Assembly: GCA_046484285.1 (NCBI GenBank)
Contig: JAWOBP010000031.1
Span: 1-21,444 of the forward strand
DNA: 21,444 nucleotides
Direction of reading: 5' to 3'
Source of the DNA: CAZHCG01 sp046484285
Lineage (GTDB): Bacteria > Myxococcota_A > Polyangia > JAAYKL01
The position numbers and the translations under genes were made by a program. Below, in pieces: positions 12,955-20,709 of this stretch; position 1 is the first letter of the stretch; every line of letters starts with the position of its first letter. A model generated the notes under the pieces. It was not told the origin of the DNA. It was given only the letters and a program-made list of their open reading frames with translations, and made no database searches.

Positions 12955-14742
12955 ATGCGACTTCGATTGCATTGCGCTGCCCGGCGGCGGGCCGTGCCCG
13001 CCGTCCTGGTTGGAATCGTCGCGGCGCTCGCCGCGGCCGGTTGCGATTGCGATCTGGGTCTGGGAGCTCCGAGCGAGCCGAGCGGTCCCAGCGGTCCGGT
13101 CGCGGTCGTCTTCGAGCTGGACGGAGAGCTGCCGCAGTTTCCCGGACCTTCCGGAATGCTGGGCGGCACCTCGCTGAGCCAGCACGAGCTCGTCCGGCGG
13201 CTCGACAGCGCTGCGGCCGACCTGCAGGTCCAGCAGGTGATCGTGCACCTGGCCTCGCCGCATCTCGGCTGGGCGCGCGCCCGCGAGATCGGAGACGCGA
13301 TCGCCCGCGTGGCCGAGTCGGGCAAGCCGCTCACCTGTCACCTGGAGGCCGCGGACAACCTGACCTACTGGATGGCGGCCCGCTCCTGCCCCAGCATCGA
13401 GCTGGCGCCGGCCGGGGGCATCGAGCTGGTGGGCCTCTCCTTGGAGGCGGTCTTCGTCCGCGAGCTGCTGGACAAGCTCGGGATCAACGCCGAGGTGCTG
13501 CGCGTCGGGCGCTACAAGGACGCGGCCGAGTCGCTGACCCGGGACGCGATGTCGGCGGCCTCGCGCGAAGCTTCCGCGTCCTTGCTCGATCGTCTGCAAG
13601 AGCTGCTGGTGCAAGGCATCGCCTCCGGACGCGATCTTTCAGTCGAGCGGGTCGCGGAGCTGATCGACGGCGGCCCGTACGACGCCGCCCGCGCGGTGGA
13701 GGTCGGGCTGGCCGACCGCAGCGAGACATTCGGCTCCCTCGTCGGGCGGATGCGCGACAGCTACGCGGGCGGAGTCGTCGACGACTACGGCCAGCAGCCT
13801 CGCGAGTCGCTCTCTTTGGGCGAGCTGTTACAGATGCTCGGCGGCGGCCGGCCCGAAAAGAAGCGTCCCTCCGGACCGCGGATCGCGCTGGTACCGGTCG
13901 TGGGGCCGATCCTGGGCGGCGGGGCCGGCGACGAGCTGCTGGCCGGGATGGAGCTCGTTCGCGACGTGGAGCTGGTCGACGCGCTCTCGGAGGCGGCGCG
14001 CGACGATTCGATCCGCGCCGCGGTGCTGCGCGTCGACAGCCCGGGCGGCAGCGCGCTGGCCTCGGACAACATCTGGCAGGCGGTGCGCGATCTGAACGAG
14101 GTCAAGCCGGTGGTGGTCTCGCTGGGAGACGTGGCCGCCTCGGGCGGGTACTACGTGGCCTCGGCCGGGCGCGAGATCTACGCCTCCGAGGGCACGCTGA
14201 CCGGCTCGATCGGAGTGATCGGAGGCAAGCTCGTCGTCTCGGAAGCGATCGAGGAAATCGGCGTGACCACCGAGACGCTGACGCGCGGCGAGCGAGCGGC
14301 GCTGGCCAGCCCCTTTCGCTCGTTCAGCGAGGGGGAGCGGGCCGCGCTCGAGGGGCTGATCCAGGGATCCTACGACCTGTTCGTCGATCGCGTCGCCGCG
14401 GGGCGCGGGCTCTCCCGGGGAAAAGTGCTGGCCGCCGCCGAGGGCCGCGTCTGGACCGGAGCGCAGGCGCTCGAGCAGGATTTGATCACGGCCGTGGGCA
14501 CGCTGCACGACGCGCTGGAGCGCGCTCGAGAGCTGGGCGAGCTTCCGGGCGGAGCAGTCGAGATCCACCCGCCTCCGCAGTCGCTGATGGAGATGCTGGG
14601 CGAGACGCTGGGCACCGGGGGCTCGGCCGCGCTGGTCGCGGCGCGGCGCCTGCCGTCCGGGCGGCGCGCGCTGGCGCTGGCCTCCCTGCTCGGCGAGCAC
14701 CGCCTGCTCGCCTTCTCTCCGCTGGTCTTCCGAGTGCGGTGA
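12955..14742 (+). CDS. sppA: Signal peptide peptidase SppA, 67K type, lipoprotein form
   Basis: This is a 595-residue S49 serine protease with two tandem domains, like E. coli SppA, which degrades cleaved signal peptides. The catalytic dyad is visible: Lys188 in VLRVGRYKDAAES in the first domain and Ser396 in GDVAASGGYYVAS in the second. The flanking blocks are DSPGGSALASDNIW and GTLTGSIGVIGG. Instead of the usual N-terminal membrane helix there is a signal peptide with a lipobox (LAAAGC, Cys30), so the enzyme should be lipid-anchored on the outside of the inner membrane or carried to the outer membrane. The start lies one base after the upstream stop, and its stop overlaps the lpxC start by four bases, so all three genes are translationally coupled. 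Confidence 0.93.
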   Translation: MRLRLHCAARRRAVPAVLVGIVAALAAAGCDCDLGLGAPSEPSGPSGPVAVVFELDGELPQFPGPSGMLGGTSLSQHELVRRLDSAAADLQVQQVIVHLASPHLGWARAREIGDAIARVAESGKPLTCHLEAADNLTYWMAARSCPSIELAPAGGIELVGLSLEAVFVRELLDKLGINAEVLRVGRYKDAAESLTRDAMSAASREASASLLDRLQELLVQGIASGRDLSVERVAELIDGGPYDAARAVEVGLADRSETFGSLVGRMRDSYAGGVVDDYGQQPRESLSLGELLQMLGGGRPEKKRPSGPRIALVPVVGPILGGGAGDELLAGMELVRDVELVDALSEAARDDSIRAAVLRVDSPGGSALASDNIWQAVRDLNEVKPVVVSLGDVAASGGYYVASAGREIYASEGTLTGSIGVIGGKLVVSEAIEEIGVTTETLTRGERAALASPFRSFSEGERAALEGLIQGSYDLFVDRVAAGRGLSRGKVLAAAEGRVWTGAQALEQDLITAVGTLHDALERARELGELPGGAVEIHPPPQSLMEMLGETLGTGGSAALVAARRLPSGRRALALASLLGEHRLLAFSPLVFRVR

Positions 14743-15563
14743 GCGGCGTGCTGTCGCCCTTCACCGTCGGCGGTACGGGCCTGCACAGTGGGGTGTTCTG
14801 CTCGGTGCGCGTCGCGCCGGCGCCCCGCGGATCAGGGATCGCGTTCATAACCGACGAGGGGGAGGTGCCGGCCGTCCCCGGGTCGCTCGCCGAGGACGCC
14901 CGGCGCGCCACCGACCTTGCTCGCGGCGCGGTGCGGGTGCGCACGGTCGAGCACCTCTTGGCCGCGTTGGCCTGGTTCGGAGAGCTCGACGTCCGCGTCG
15001 GGGTGAACGGCCCCGAGATTCCGGTGCTGGACGGCAGCGCCGCCACCTGGGTCAGCACTCTGCGCGCGGCCGGGGCCGAGCAGGGACCGCGCCTTGTCGA
15101 TCTGGGCGGCTCGGTCTCGCTGGACGGCCCCGGCGGTGCCCGCGCCGAGATAACGCCGCTGGAGGCCGGTGAGACGCCTCGGATACGCGTCGAGGCGTCG
15201 TTCGATCACCCCGCGATCGGATCGCAGTCGGCCGAGTTGGAGCTGGTGAACGGCGACTTCGTCGGCGAGATCGCGCCGGCGCGCACCTTTTCCACCGTCG
15301 AGGATGCCGAGCGCCTGCTGGCGGAAGGCCTGGCGCGCGGCGGCGGGCTGGACAACGCGCTGGTGTTCGGCCCCGAGGGGCCGTTGAATCCCTCGGGGGC
15401 GCGCTTTTCGAACGAGCCGGCGCGTCACAAGCTGCTCGACGCGATCGGCGATCTGGCCGTGCTGGGCGGTCTGCCGCGGGCGCGGATCGCGCTGCTGCGG
15501 CCCGGTCACGAGCTGTTGCACGAGCTGGTCCGCCGCGCCGAGCCTCTCTTGTTGAATCAGTAG
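14739..15563 (+). CDS. lpxC: UDP-3-O-acyl-N-acetylglucosamine deacetylase
   Basis: LpxC performs the committed, zinc-dependent step of lipid A synthesis. Motifs are GTGLHSG near the N-terminus, VEHLLAALAWFGELDV (catalytic Glu and the first zinc His), NGPEIPVLDGSA, FVGEIAPARTF, RHKLLDAIGDLAVLG (second zinc His and zinc Asp) and the terminal GHELLHELV with the catalytic His. All catalytic residues are present. At 274 residues it is about 30 shorter than the E. coli enzyme, mainly at the C-terminus and in loops. The start is GTG 14739 in a GTGA overlap with the sppA stop; GTG 14748 is an alternative. Placing lpxC after a membrane protease and a TPR scaffold, and not in the usual lpxD-fabZ-lpxA cluster or the dcw cluster, is unusual. 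It overlaps ahcY tail to tail by 7 bp. Confidence 0.93.
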   Translation: MSGVLSPFTVGGTGLHSGVFCSVRVAPAPRGSGIAFITDEGEVPAVPGSLAEDARRATDLARGAVRVRTVEHLLAALAWFGELDVRVGVNGPEIPVLDGSAATWVSTLRAAGAEQGPRLVDLGGSVSLDGPGGARAEITPLEAGETPRIRVEASFDHPAIGSQSAELELVNGDFVGEIAPARTFSTVEDAERLLAEGLARGGGLDNALVFGPEGPLNPSGARFSNEPARHKLLDAIGDLAVLGGLPRARIALLRPGHELLHELVRRAEPLLLNQ

Positions 15564-16996
15564 CGGTAGTGCTGGGGCTTGTAGGGGCCTTCGACCGGAT
15601 AGCCGATGTACTCGGCCTGCTCGGGGGTCATGCGCGTCAGCTTGACGCCCAGCTTTTCGATGTGCAGCCGCGCGACCTCCTCGTCGAGCTCCTTGGGCAG
15701 CATCTGCACGCCCAGCTCCGGCTCGTCCCTCGACATCGCGATCTGAGCCATGCACTGGTTGGTGAACGAGCTCGACATCACGAAGCTGGGGTGCCCCGTG
15801 GCGCATCCGAGGTTGACCAGGCGGCCCTCGGCCAGCACGAAGATCTCGTGCCCGTCGGGAAAGACCCACTTGGCCACCTGCGGCTTGATCTCCACCTTCT
15901 CGATACCCTCGAGCTTCTCCAGCCCGGCCATGTCGATCTCGTTGTCGAAGTGACCGATGTTGCAGACGATCGCCTGGTCCTTCATCCCGGACATGTGCTC
16001 GGCGGTGATAACCTCGAGGTTGCCGGTCGCGGTCACGAAGATGTCCGCGGTCTCGAGGGCGTTCTCCACGGTCGTCACCTCGAAGCCCTCCATCGCGGCC
16101 TGCAGGGCGCAGATCGGATCGATCTCGGTGACCAGCACGCGCGCGCCGAAGCCGCGCATCGACTGGGCGCAGCCCTTGCCCACGTCTCCGTAGCCGCAGA
16201 CCAGCACCACCTTGCCGGCGACCATCACGTCGGTGGCGCGCTTGATCCCGTCGGCCAGCGACTCGCGGCAGCCGTAGAGGTTGTCGAACTTCGACTTGGT
16301 AACCGAGTCGTTGACGTTGTAGGCGGGGAAGAGCAGCGTGCCCTGCTCCATGCGCTGGTAGAGGCGGTGCACTCCGGTCGTGGTCTCCTCCGAGGCGCCG
16401 ATGATCTCCGGGACGATCCGGTGCCAGCGCCCGGGATCCTCGGAGTGGATGCGGTGCAGCTGCTCGTCGAGCGCCCGGGCGTCGCCGGCCGTTGCGGTGA
16501 TCGGCGGCAGCTCGCCGTGCTGCTCGAAGTAGCTTTCGATCTCGTAGCCGCGGTGGACCATCAGGGTCGCGTCGCCGCCGTCGTCCACGATCAGGTGCGG
16601 GCCCTTGCCGCCGGCGTGCGCCAGCGCCTGGGAGGTGCACCACCAGTACTCCTCCAGCGTCTCGCCCTTCCAGGCGAAGACCGGCACGCCGTCGGCCGCG
16701 ATCGCCGCCGCGGCGTGGTCCTGGGTGGAGAAGATGTTGCAGCTCGCCCAGCGCACCTCGGCGCCGAGCTCGATCAGCGTCTCGATCAGCACCGCGGTCT
16801 GCACGGTCATGTGCAGCGAGCCGGTCACGCGGCGGCCGGCCAGCGGCTTGTCCGGACCGTACTTCTCGCGCACGGCGATCAGGCCGGGCATCTCCCTTTC
16901 GGCGATCTCCATCTCGCGGCGGCCGAAGTCGGCCGCGGACAGGTCCGCCACCTTGAAGTCGCTGAACGTCTCGCGCGCGGGGCTTTCGGCTTTCAT
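15557..16996 (-). CDS. ahcY: Adenosylhomocysteinase
   Basis: This enzyme hydrolyses S-adenosylhomocysteine to adenosine and homocysteine with bound NAD+, sustaining methylation. The 479-residue product carries GSLHMTVQTAVLIETL, SCNIFSTQDHAAAAI, the NAD-binding loop GYGDVGKGCAQSM, VTEIDPICALQAAMEGFEV, FTNQCMAQIAM and the conserved C-terminus YKPQHYRY that completes the partner's NAD site. It belongs to the longer bacterial form with an insertion in the substrate domain. ATG 16996 has GGGAGG at good spacing; an open frame continues 13 codons further but lacks the family sequence. A possible promoter lies at 17056-17084. I looked for an SAH riboswitch in the leader and did not find its conserved core. 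The 3' ends of ahcY and lpxC overlap by 7 bp, with no room for separate terminators. Confidence 0.96.
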   Translation of the reverse strand: MKAESPARETFSDFKVADLSAADFGRREMEIAEREMPGLIAVREKYGPDKPLAGRRVTGSLHMTVQTAVLIETLIELGAEVRWASCNIFSTQDHAAAAIAADGVPVFAWKGETLEEYWWCTSQALAHAGGKGPHLIVDDGGDATLMVHRGYEIESYFEQHGELPPITATAGDARALDEQLHRIHSEDPGRWHRIVPEIIGASEETTTGVHRLYQRMEQGTLLFPAYNVNDSVTKSKFDNLYGCRESLADGIKRATDVMVAGKVVLVCGYGDVGKGCAQSMRGFGARVLVTEIDPICALQAAMEGFEVTTVENALETADIFVTATGNLEVITAEHMSGMKDQAIVCNIGHFDNEIDMAGLEKLEGIEKVEIKPQVAKWVFPDGHEIFVLAEGRLVNLGCATGHPSFVMSSSFTNQCMAQIAMSRDEPELGVQMLPKELDEEVARLHIEKLGVKLTRMTPEQAEYIGYPVEGPYKPQHYRY

Positions 16997-17055
16997 TTGG
17001 TTCCTCCCTTTCACCGCGACGGCGCGCAGTCCCATCGCCGCGCCGCCACCATCAC

Positions 17056-17084
17056 ACCATTGGCCCTCCGGCGCCCGACGTCAA
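17056..17084 (-). promoter_or_regulatory. Putative ahcY promoter
   Basis: On the minus strand, TTGACG (complement of 17079-17084) and AATGGT (complement of 17056-17061) are 17 bases apart. The -35 is good and the -10 is weak. The transcript leader would be about 55 bases. Confidence 0.35.
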
Positions 17085-17141
17085 GCCCGGGTCGCCGCGA
17101 GCACCACCGCCGGGTGATTCGTACCCACCCGCAGTCGGGAA

Positions 17142-17170
17142 TGGTCATCGGTGCCTGGATGTTGCATAAT
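17142..17170 (+). promoter_or_regulatory. Promoter of the YrdC/Sua5-family gene
   Basis: TGGTCA (17142-17147, 4 of 6) and CATAAT (17165-17170, 5 of 6) are separated by 17 bases. The transcript would start near 17177, with GAAGGAGGG as ribosome-binding site shortly before ATG 17194. Confidence 0.55.
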
Positions 17171-17193
17171 GGTAGTCGAGAGAAGGAGGGTCG

Positions 17194-17838
17194 ATGAAGA
17201 CGTTTTCTCTTGTTTTGGAACAACCCGATCCCAGTATCTACAACCAGGTCGCCGGGGTGCTCGAGAAGGGCGGTCTCGTCTGCTTCCCGGCCAAGTCCGG
17301 CTACAAGCTGGTCGCCGACCTGTCCTCGCCGGCCGCGATCACGGCGATGCTGCAGGCCAAGCGCCGCGTCAAGAACGCGCCCGCGCTGGTCTTCGTGCCG
17401 GACGAGAGCTGGGTCGGGCACGTCGCGGAGTCGATCAGCGCCGAGGCGCGCGAGCTGATGCGGCGCTTCTGGCCCGGGCCGGTCACGCTGCTGTTCCGGG
17501 CCAACGAGAACCTGCACCCCAAGGTGCGCAAGCCGCTGACCAAGGCCAAGGGCTGGCTGGGGGTGCGCGTTCCGGACGACGAGGTCTCGCTGGCCGTGGT
17601 GCGGAAGTTCGGCCGGCCGCTGCTTGTCTCCTCGGCGAACCTGTCCAAGAAGGGCGGAGCCCACTCGGTGGCGCAGGTGAAGAAGAACTTCGGCCGCACG
17701 GCCAGTTTGCTGATCGACGCCGGCGACGTCGACGCGGGTCCGAATTCCACCCTGGTGGACGTGACCCGCGAGGCGCCCTCGGTCGTCAGGGCCGGCGCGG
17801 TTCCCGAGGAGCGGATCTTCGCGGCGCTGACCGGATGA
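17194..17838 (+). CDS. YrdC/Sua5/YciO-family protein (threonylcarbamoyl-AMP synthase-like)
   Basis: This is a 214-residue YrdC-domain protein. True YrdC/Sua5 makes threonylcarbamoyl-AMP for the t6A modification of tRNAs that read ANN codons. Family blocks are GLVCFPAKSGYKLVADL, AKRRVKNAPALVFVP, RRFWPGPVTLLFRA, GVRVPDDEVSLAVVRKFGRPLLVSSANLSKKGG and a C-terminal STLVDVTREAPSVVRAG. The first motif is divergent: YrdC usually has P-T-D/E-T/S-x-Y-G-L, and here it is PAKSGYKL, so the Thr after Pro and the Gly before Leu are changed. Lys/Arg of the KxR motif and the SSANLS motif are kept. It may be YciO-like, with a different or weaker activity. If no other copy exists in the genome, it must be the essential enzyme. 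ATG 17194 has a strong GGAGG. Confidence 0.85.
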   Translation: MKTFSLVLEQPDPSIYNQVAGVLEKGGLVCFPAKSGYKLVADLSSPAAITAMLQAKRRVKNAPALVFVPDESWVGHVAESISAEARELMRRFWPGPVTLLFRANENLHPKVRKPLTKAKGWLGVRVPDDEVSLAVVRKFGRPLLVSSANLSKKGGAHSVAQVKKNFGRTASLLIDAGDVDAGPNSTLVDVTREAPSVVRAGAVPEERIFAALTG

Positions 17839-17860
17839 GGATCGCGGCGAGCATCTGAGG

Positions 17861-17900
17861 TATACTGGCTCCACCTCGGGATTCCATCACCAGGAGGTGG
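17861..17900 (+). promoter_or_regulatory. -10 box and leader hairpin masking the ribosome-binding site
   Basis: TATACT (17861-17866) is a good -10 box in the 64-base gap before the FG-GAP lipoprotein, though no clear -35 is seen. CCACCTC (17871-17877) is the reverse complement of GAGGTGG (17894-17900), and the latter overlaps the ribosome-binding site AGGAGG (17892-17897). The leader can therefore fold so that the site is partly hidden. Confidence 0.4.
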
Positions 17901-17902
17901 GC

Positions 17903-20341
17903 ATGGTCAGGTACTTTTTGAATGCGGCTCTCGCCGCGGCGCTGCTGGCGTCCTTGCCGGTCGCCTGCGACGGAGGGGGCGGGGGCGGATCGGGCGACGC
18001 GGACACCGACGGCGACGGCGACAGCGACAGCGACACCGGTGACGCCGGGCCTCCGCCCGATCCGGGAGCCGAGTTCGATCGCTTCTGCGGCGACGAGCCG
18101 TGGGACGCGGATCTGCAGCCGGCCGAGGTTCATCCCGCGGGCGGAGAGTACGTCGGCTACTACAACACCTTTCCGGCCGAGACGATGGAGACGATCAAGG
18201 TGATCCCGCCCCACCCCTTCCAGCTGAACGCGATCCGCGCCGACTTCGGCGGCGGCTCGGGCACGGCGCGGATCCGGCTGATGCGCAGCTTCGGCCGCTC
18301 CTACCCGGACGTGGACGCCGAGGACGGCGACCTGATCGAGCCGGTCGAGCTGAGCGTGGAGTCGGCCTCGCCGGGCGAGTGGCGCGAGATCGACGTCTCG
18401 AGCCAGGGGGTCTACCTGCTGCCCACCGAACACTACGTGATCGTCTACGAGCACGTGGACGGCTCCGAGCCTTTTCTGGCGATCGAGGAGGTGGCCGAGG
18501 GCGACTTCTCGCGGAGTCTGATCCTGGTTCCCGGCGAGGCGGTTCCCTACGGGGTGGAGGGCAACTTCCGCATCCAGCTGGCGGGCAACAGCTTCTGCCG
18601 CTGGGAGCAGGACGAGCGCTGGTTCGACGAGGATGAGAGCCAGCCGTTCGTCGACGACGACTCCCAGCGCGTCGCGGTGACCGATCTCGACGGCGACGGC
18701 CACGACGACCTGGTGCTCAACGCCGGCGGCCCGCTGGCCTACCTGGGCGACGGCGCCGGCGGGTTCGCGGCGCCCGGCTTCGACCCGTTCCAGGACGTGC
18801 CCGAGGCCACGATGCTGGTCTTCGGCGACCTGGACAACGACGGCGATCGGGACGCCTTCGCCGCGACCTACGTGGCGGCGGACGATGACGGCGACGGGGT
18901 GACGATCGCCGCGGGGGACTGCAACGACGCCGACGAGAACGTCCACCCCGGCGCCGACGAGGTGGCCGACAACGGTTACGACGACGACTGCGACCTGGTC
19001 GCGGACGACGGGACGGACGAGTCGGACGGCGACAGCGACGGCTTCTCGATCGCGGACGGCGACTGCGACGACACCAGGGACGACGTCTACCCCGGCGCTC
19101 CCGAGCTGCTCGACCACCGCGACAACGACTGCGACGGCGAGGTGGACGAGGAGTTCGTCAACACGGTGCTGCTCAACGACGGCAGCGGTCTGCTGGAGGC
19201 GATCGAGACCAGCGGAGTCGAGCTGCTCGATCCCTCGGCCGCGGCCGCGCTGGGCGACGGCGACGGCGACGGAGTGCTGGACCTCTACTGGGGCAACTGG
19301 CTGGTCCACTACCCGGACCCGCCCGCGGTCGGCGACGTCTACTGCCGCGGTCTGGGGGACGGCAGCTTCGAGGAGCGGACCTCCGAGGCGGGGGTGACCT
19401 CGATCCTGGGCCCCAAGCCCTGCTACGGCGTGCTGTGGGCCGACTACGACAACGACGGCTGGCTCGACATCTGGGCGGGCAACTACGGCTACGAGCCCAA
19501 CTTCCTGTTCCAGAACCAGGGCGACGGCACGTTTTTGGAGATCGGGGAGTACCTCGGGGTGGACATGGACGAGGTGGGCGGCCAGGGCGGCAACACCTTC
19601 GGCGGCGACTTCGGCGACATCGACAACGACGGGGACCTGGACCTCTACTCCGCCAACATCGCCCATCCGCGCTACCAGCCGTGGAGCGATCCCTCGACGA
19701 TGCTCGTCAACCAGGGCGGCAGCAGCTTCCTGTTCGTCGACATGCGCGAGGAGCTGGGGCTGCATTACGACGAGGGAGACGTCAACGCCGCCTTCGCCGA
19801 TTTCGACAACGACATGGATCTCGACCTGGCGGTCGCCTCGCTCTACACGGGCCACTTCTCGCGCCTCTACCGCAACGACGGCGAGGAGGGGTTCACCGAC
19901 GTCAGCTACGAGGCCGGCGTGCCGGTCAACGACTCGGTCAGCGTGGTCTGGAGCGACGTGGACGAGGACGGCGACCTGGACCTGATCACGGCCGACCGCA
20001 CCAGCCCTCCCTGCGTGCACCTGTTCGTCAACCGGATCGGAGAGCAGAACGGCTGGGTGCAGCTGCTGCTGGAGGGCGTGAGCGCGAACCGCGACGCGAT
20101 CGGCGCGCGGGTGGAGCTGGAGGCCGGAGGCGTGACCCAGATCCGCGAGGTGAAGGGCGGCGGCGGCCACTCCAACGTCCAGCAGACGCGGGTGGTCCAC
20201 TTCGGGCTGGGCGGCGAGACGACGATAGATTCGCTGTCGGTGCGCTGGCCCGGGGGGGAGAGCGAGACGATCGAAGGGGTGGAGCCGGGCGGACGCTACC
20301 GCGTGGTGCAAGGCAGCGGCACCGGCGAGCCGGTGGAGTAG
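17903..20341 (+). CDS. FG-GAP/VCBS lipoprotein with MopE-type motifs and UnbV/ASPIC C-terminus
   Basis: This is an 812-residue lipoprotein. The signal peptide ends in LPVAC (Cys22), followed by a Gly then Asp/Ser/Thr linker. Residues about 45-235 are a beta-rich region I do not recognise. From about 245 there are FG-GAP/VCBS-type calcium-binding repeats (DLDGDGHDDLVL, DLDNDGDRDAF, DYDNDGWLDIW, DIDNDGDLDLYS, DFDNDMDLDLAV, DVDEDGDLDLIT), which should form a beta-propeller. Inserted at about 327-418 are two MopE-like putative metal-binding units (DGDCDDTRDDVYPGAPELL, NDCDGEVDEEF). The C-terminus (about 726-806) is an ASPIC/UnbV domain. It is a surface or periplasmic calcium-dependent adhesin or binding protein; the ligand is unknown. 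ATG 17903 sits five bases after AGGAGG; GTG 17897 overlaps that site and is unlikely. Confidence 0.9.
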   Translation: MVRYFLNAALAAALLASLPVACDGGGGGGSGDADTDGDGDSDSDTGDAGPPPDPGAEFDRFCGDEPWDADLQPAEVHPAGGEYVGYYNTFPAETMETIKVIPPHPFQLNAIRADFGGGSGTARIRLMRSFGRSYPDVDAEDGDLIEPVELSVESASPGEWREIDVSSQGVYLLPTEHYVIVYEHVDGSEPFLAIEEVAEGDFSRSLILVPGEAVPYGVEGNFRIQLAGNSFCRWEQDERWFDEDESQPFVDDDSQRVAVTDLDGDGHDDLVLNAGGPLAYLGDGAGGFAAPGFDPFQDVPEATMLVFGDLDNDGDRDAFAATYVAADDDGDGVTIAAGDCNDADENVHPGADEVADNGYDDDCDLVADDGTDESDGDSDGFSIADGDCDDTRDDVYPGAPELLDHRDNDCDGEVDEEFVNTVLLNDGSGLLEAIETSGVELLDPSAAAALGDGDGDGVLDLYWGNWLVHYPDPPAVGDVYCRGLGDGSFEERTSEAGVTSILGPKPCYGVLWADYDNDGWLDIWAGNYGYEPNFLFQNQGDGTFLEIGEYLGVDMDEVGGQGGNTFGGDFGDIDNDGDLDLYSANIAHPRYQPWSDPSTMLVNQGGSSFLFVDMREELGLHYDEGDVNAAFADFDNDMDLDLAVASLYTGHFSRLYRNDGEEGFTDVSYEAGVPVNDSVSVVWSDVDEDGDLDLITADRTSPPCVHLFVNRIGEQNGWVQLLLEGVSANRDAIGARVELEAGGVTQIREVKGGGGHSNVQQTRVVHFGLGGETTIDSLSVRWPGGESETIEGVEPGGRYRVVQGSGTGEPVE

Positions 20342-20360
20342 CCCGAGCCGCGGCCCGGGC

Positions 20361-20390
20361 TTGACCCCGGCGGCCGGGCTCACGTATTCT
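20361..20390 (+). promoter_or_regulatory. Promoter of the terminal lipoprotein pair
   Basis: TTGACC (20361-20366, 5 of 6) and TATTCT (20385-20390, 4 of 6) are separated by 18 bases. The spacer is very GC-rich and includes one arm of a GCCCGG/CCGGGC inverted repeat that could also end the upstream transcript. The ATG follows at 20431, with GGAG eight bases before it. Confidence 0.5.
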
Positions 20391-20430
20391 GTCGCCGGTT
20401 GTCATCCAGGCGATAGGGGGAGATCCCGAA

Positions 20431-20709
20431 ATGAAAGAGCACGGAGAGTCGGGGCCGCTCGCGCGGACCCTGGTGCTGGCGGCGCTGTGCTGCTGCCTGG
20501 CCTCCGCGGGCTGCCGGCAGAGCGGCGGAGGCGGGGGCGCGGACGCGGGCGACGGCGGGGCCGGCTCTTCGAGGACCGTGCGGCAGGACGACGGGCGCTT
20601 CGGGAAGCGGCCTCCCTGCGAGCATTCGATTCTCTTTCGCGACGAGAAGGCGATCGTGAACGAGAAGTGGAAGAGCTCCGCTGGAGAAAAGAAGGGAGAC
20701 TCGCGATGA
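20431..20709 (+). CDS. Small lipoprotein of unknown function (92 aa)
   Basis: This encodes 92 residues. An N-terminal charged stretch and hydrophobic core (TLVLAALCCCLASAGC) end in a lipobox with the lipid Cys at about residue 28, preceded by a run of three Cys that is unusual. A Gly/Ala/Asp linker follows, then a short basic tail (GRFGKRPPCEHSILF, IVNEKWKSS) with one Cys. I do not recognise the family. A promoter and a ribosome-binding site lie upstream. The stop overlaps the start of the next lipoprotein gene in ATGA, so the two are co-translated. The small size and basic tail next to a very acidic partner suggest that the two may bind each other; this is inference only. Confidence 0.65.
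   Translation: MKEHGESGPLARTLVLAALCCCLASAGCRQSGGGGGADAGDGGAGSSRTVRQDDGRFGKRPPCEHSILFRDEKAIVNEKWKSSAGEKKGDSR

Noticed and set aside
8804..13177. Plus-strand open frame of 1457 codons
   Set aside because: It is antisense to the sulfatase-family gene and then out of frame with the zinc-ribbon and SppA genes. Composition is Arg/Gly/Ala-rich with no domains; it is open only because of GC bias.
16997..17160. SAH riboswitch in the ahcY leader
   Set aside because: The leader does not show the conserved core or the pseudoknot pairing that I could recognise. A covariance-model search would settle it; a significant hit would reverse this.
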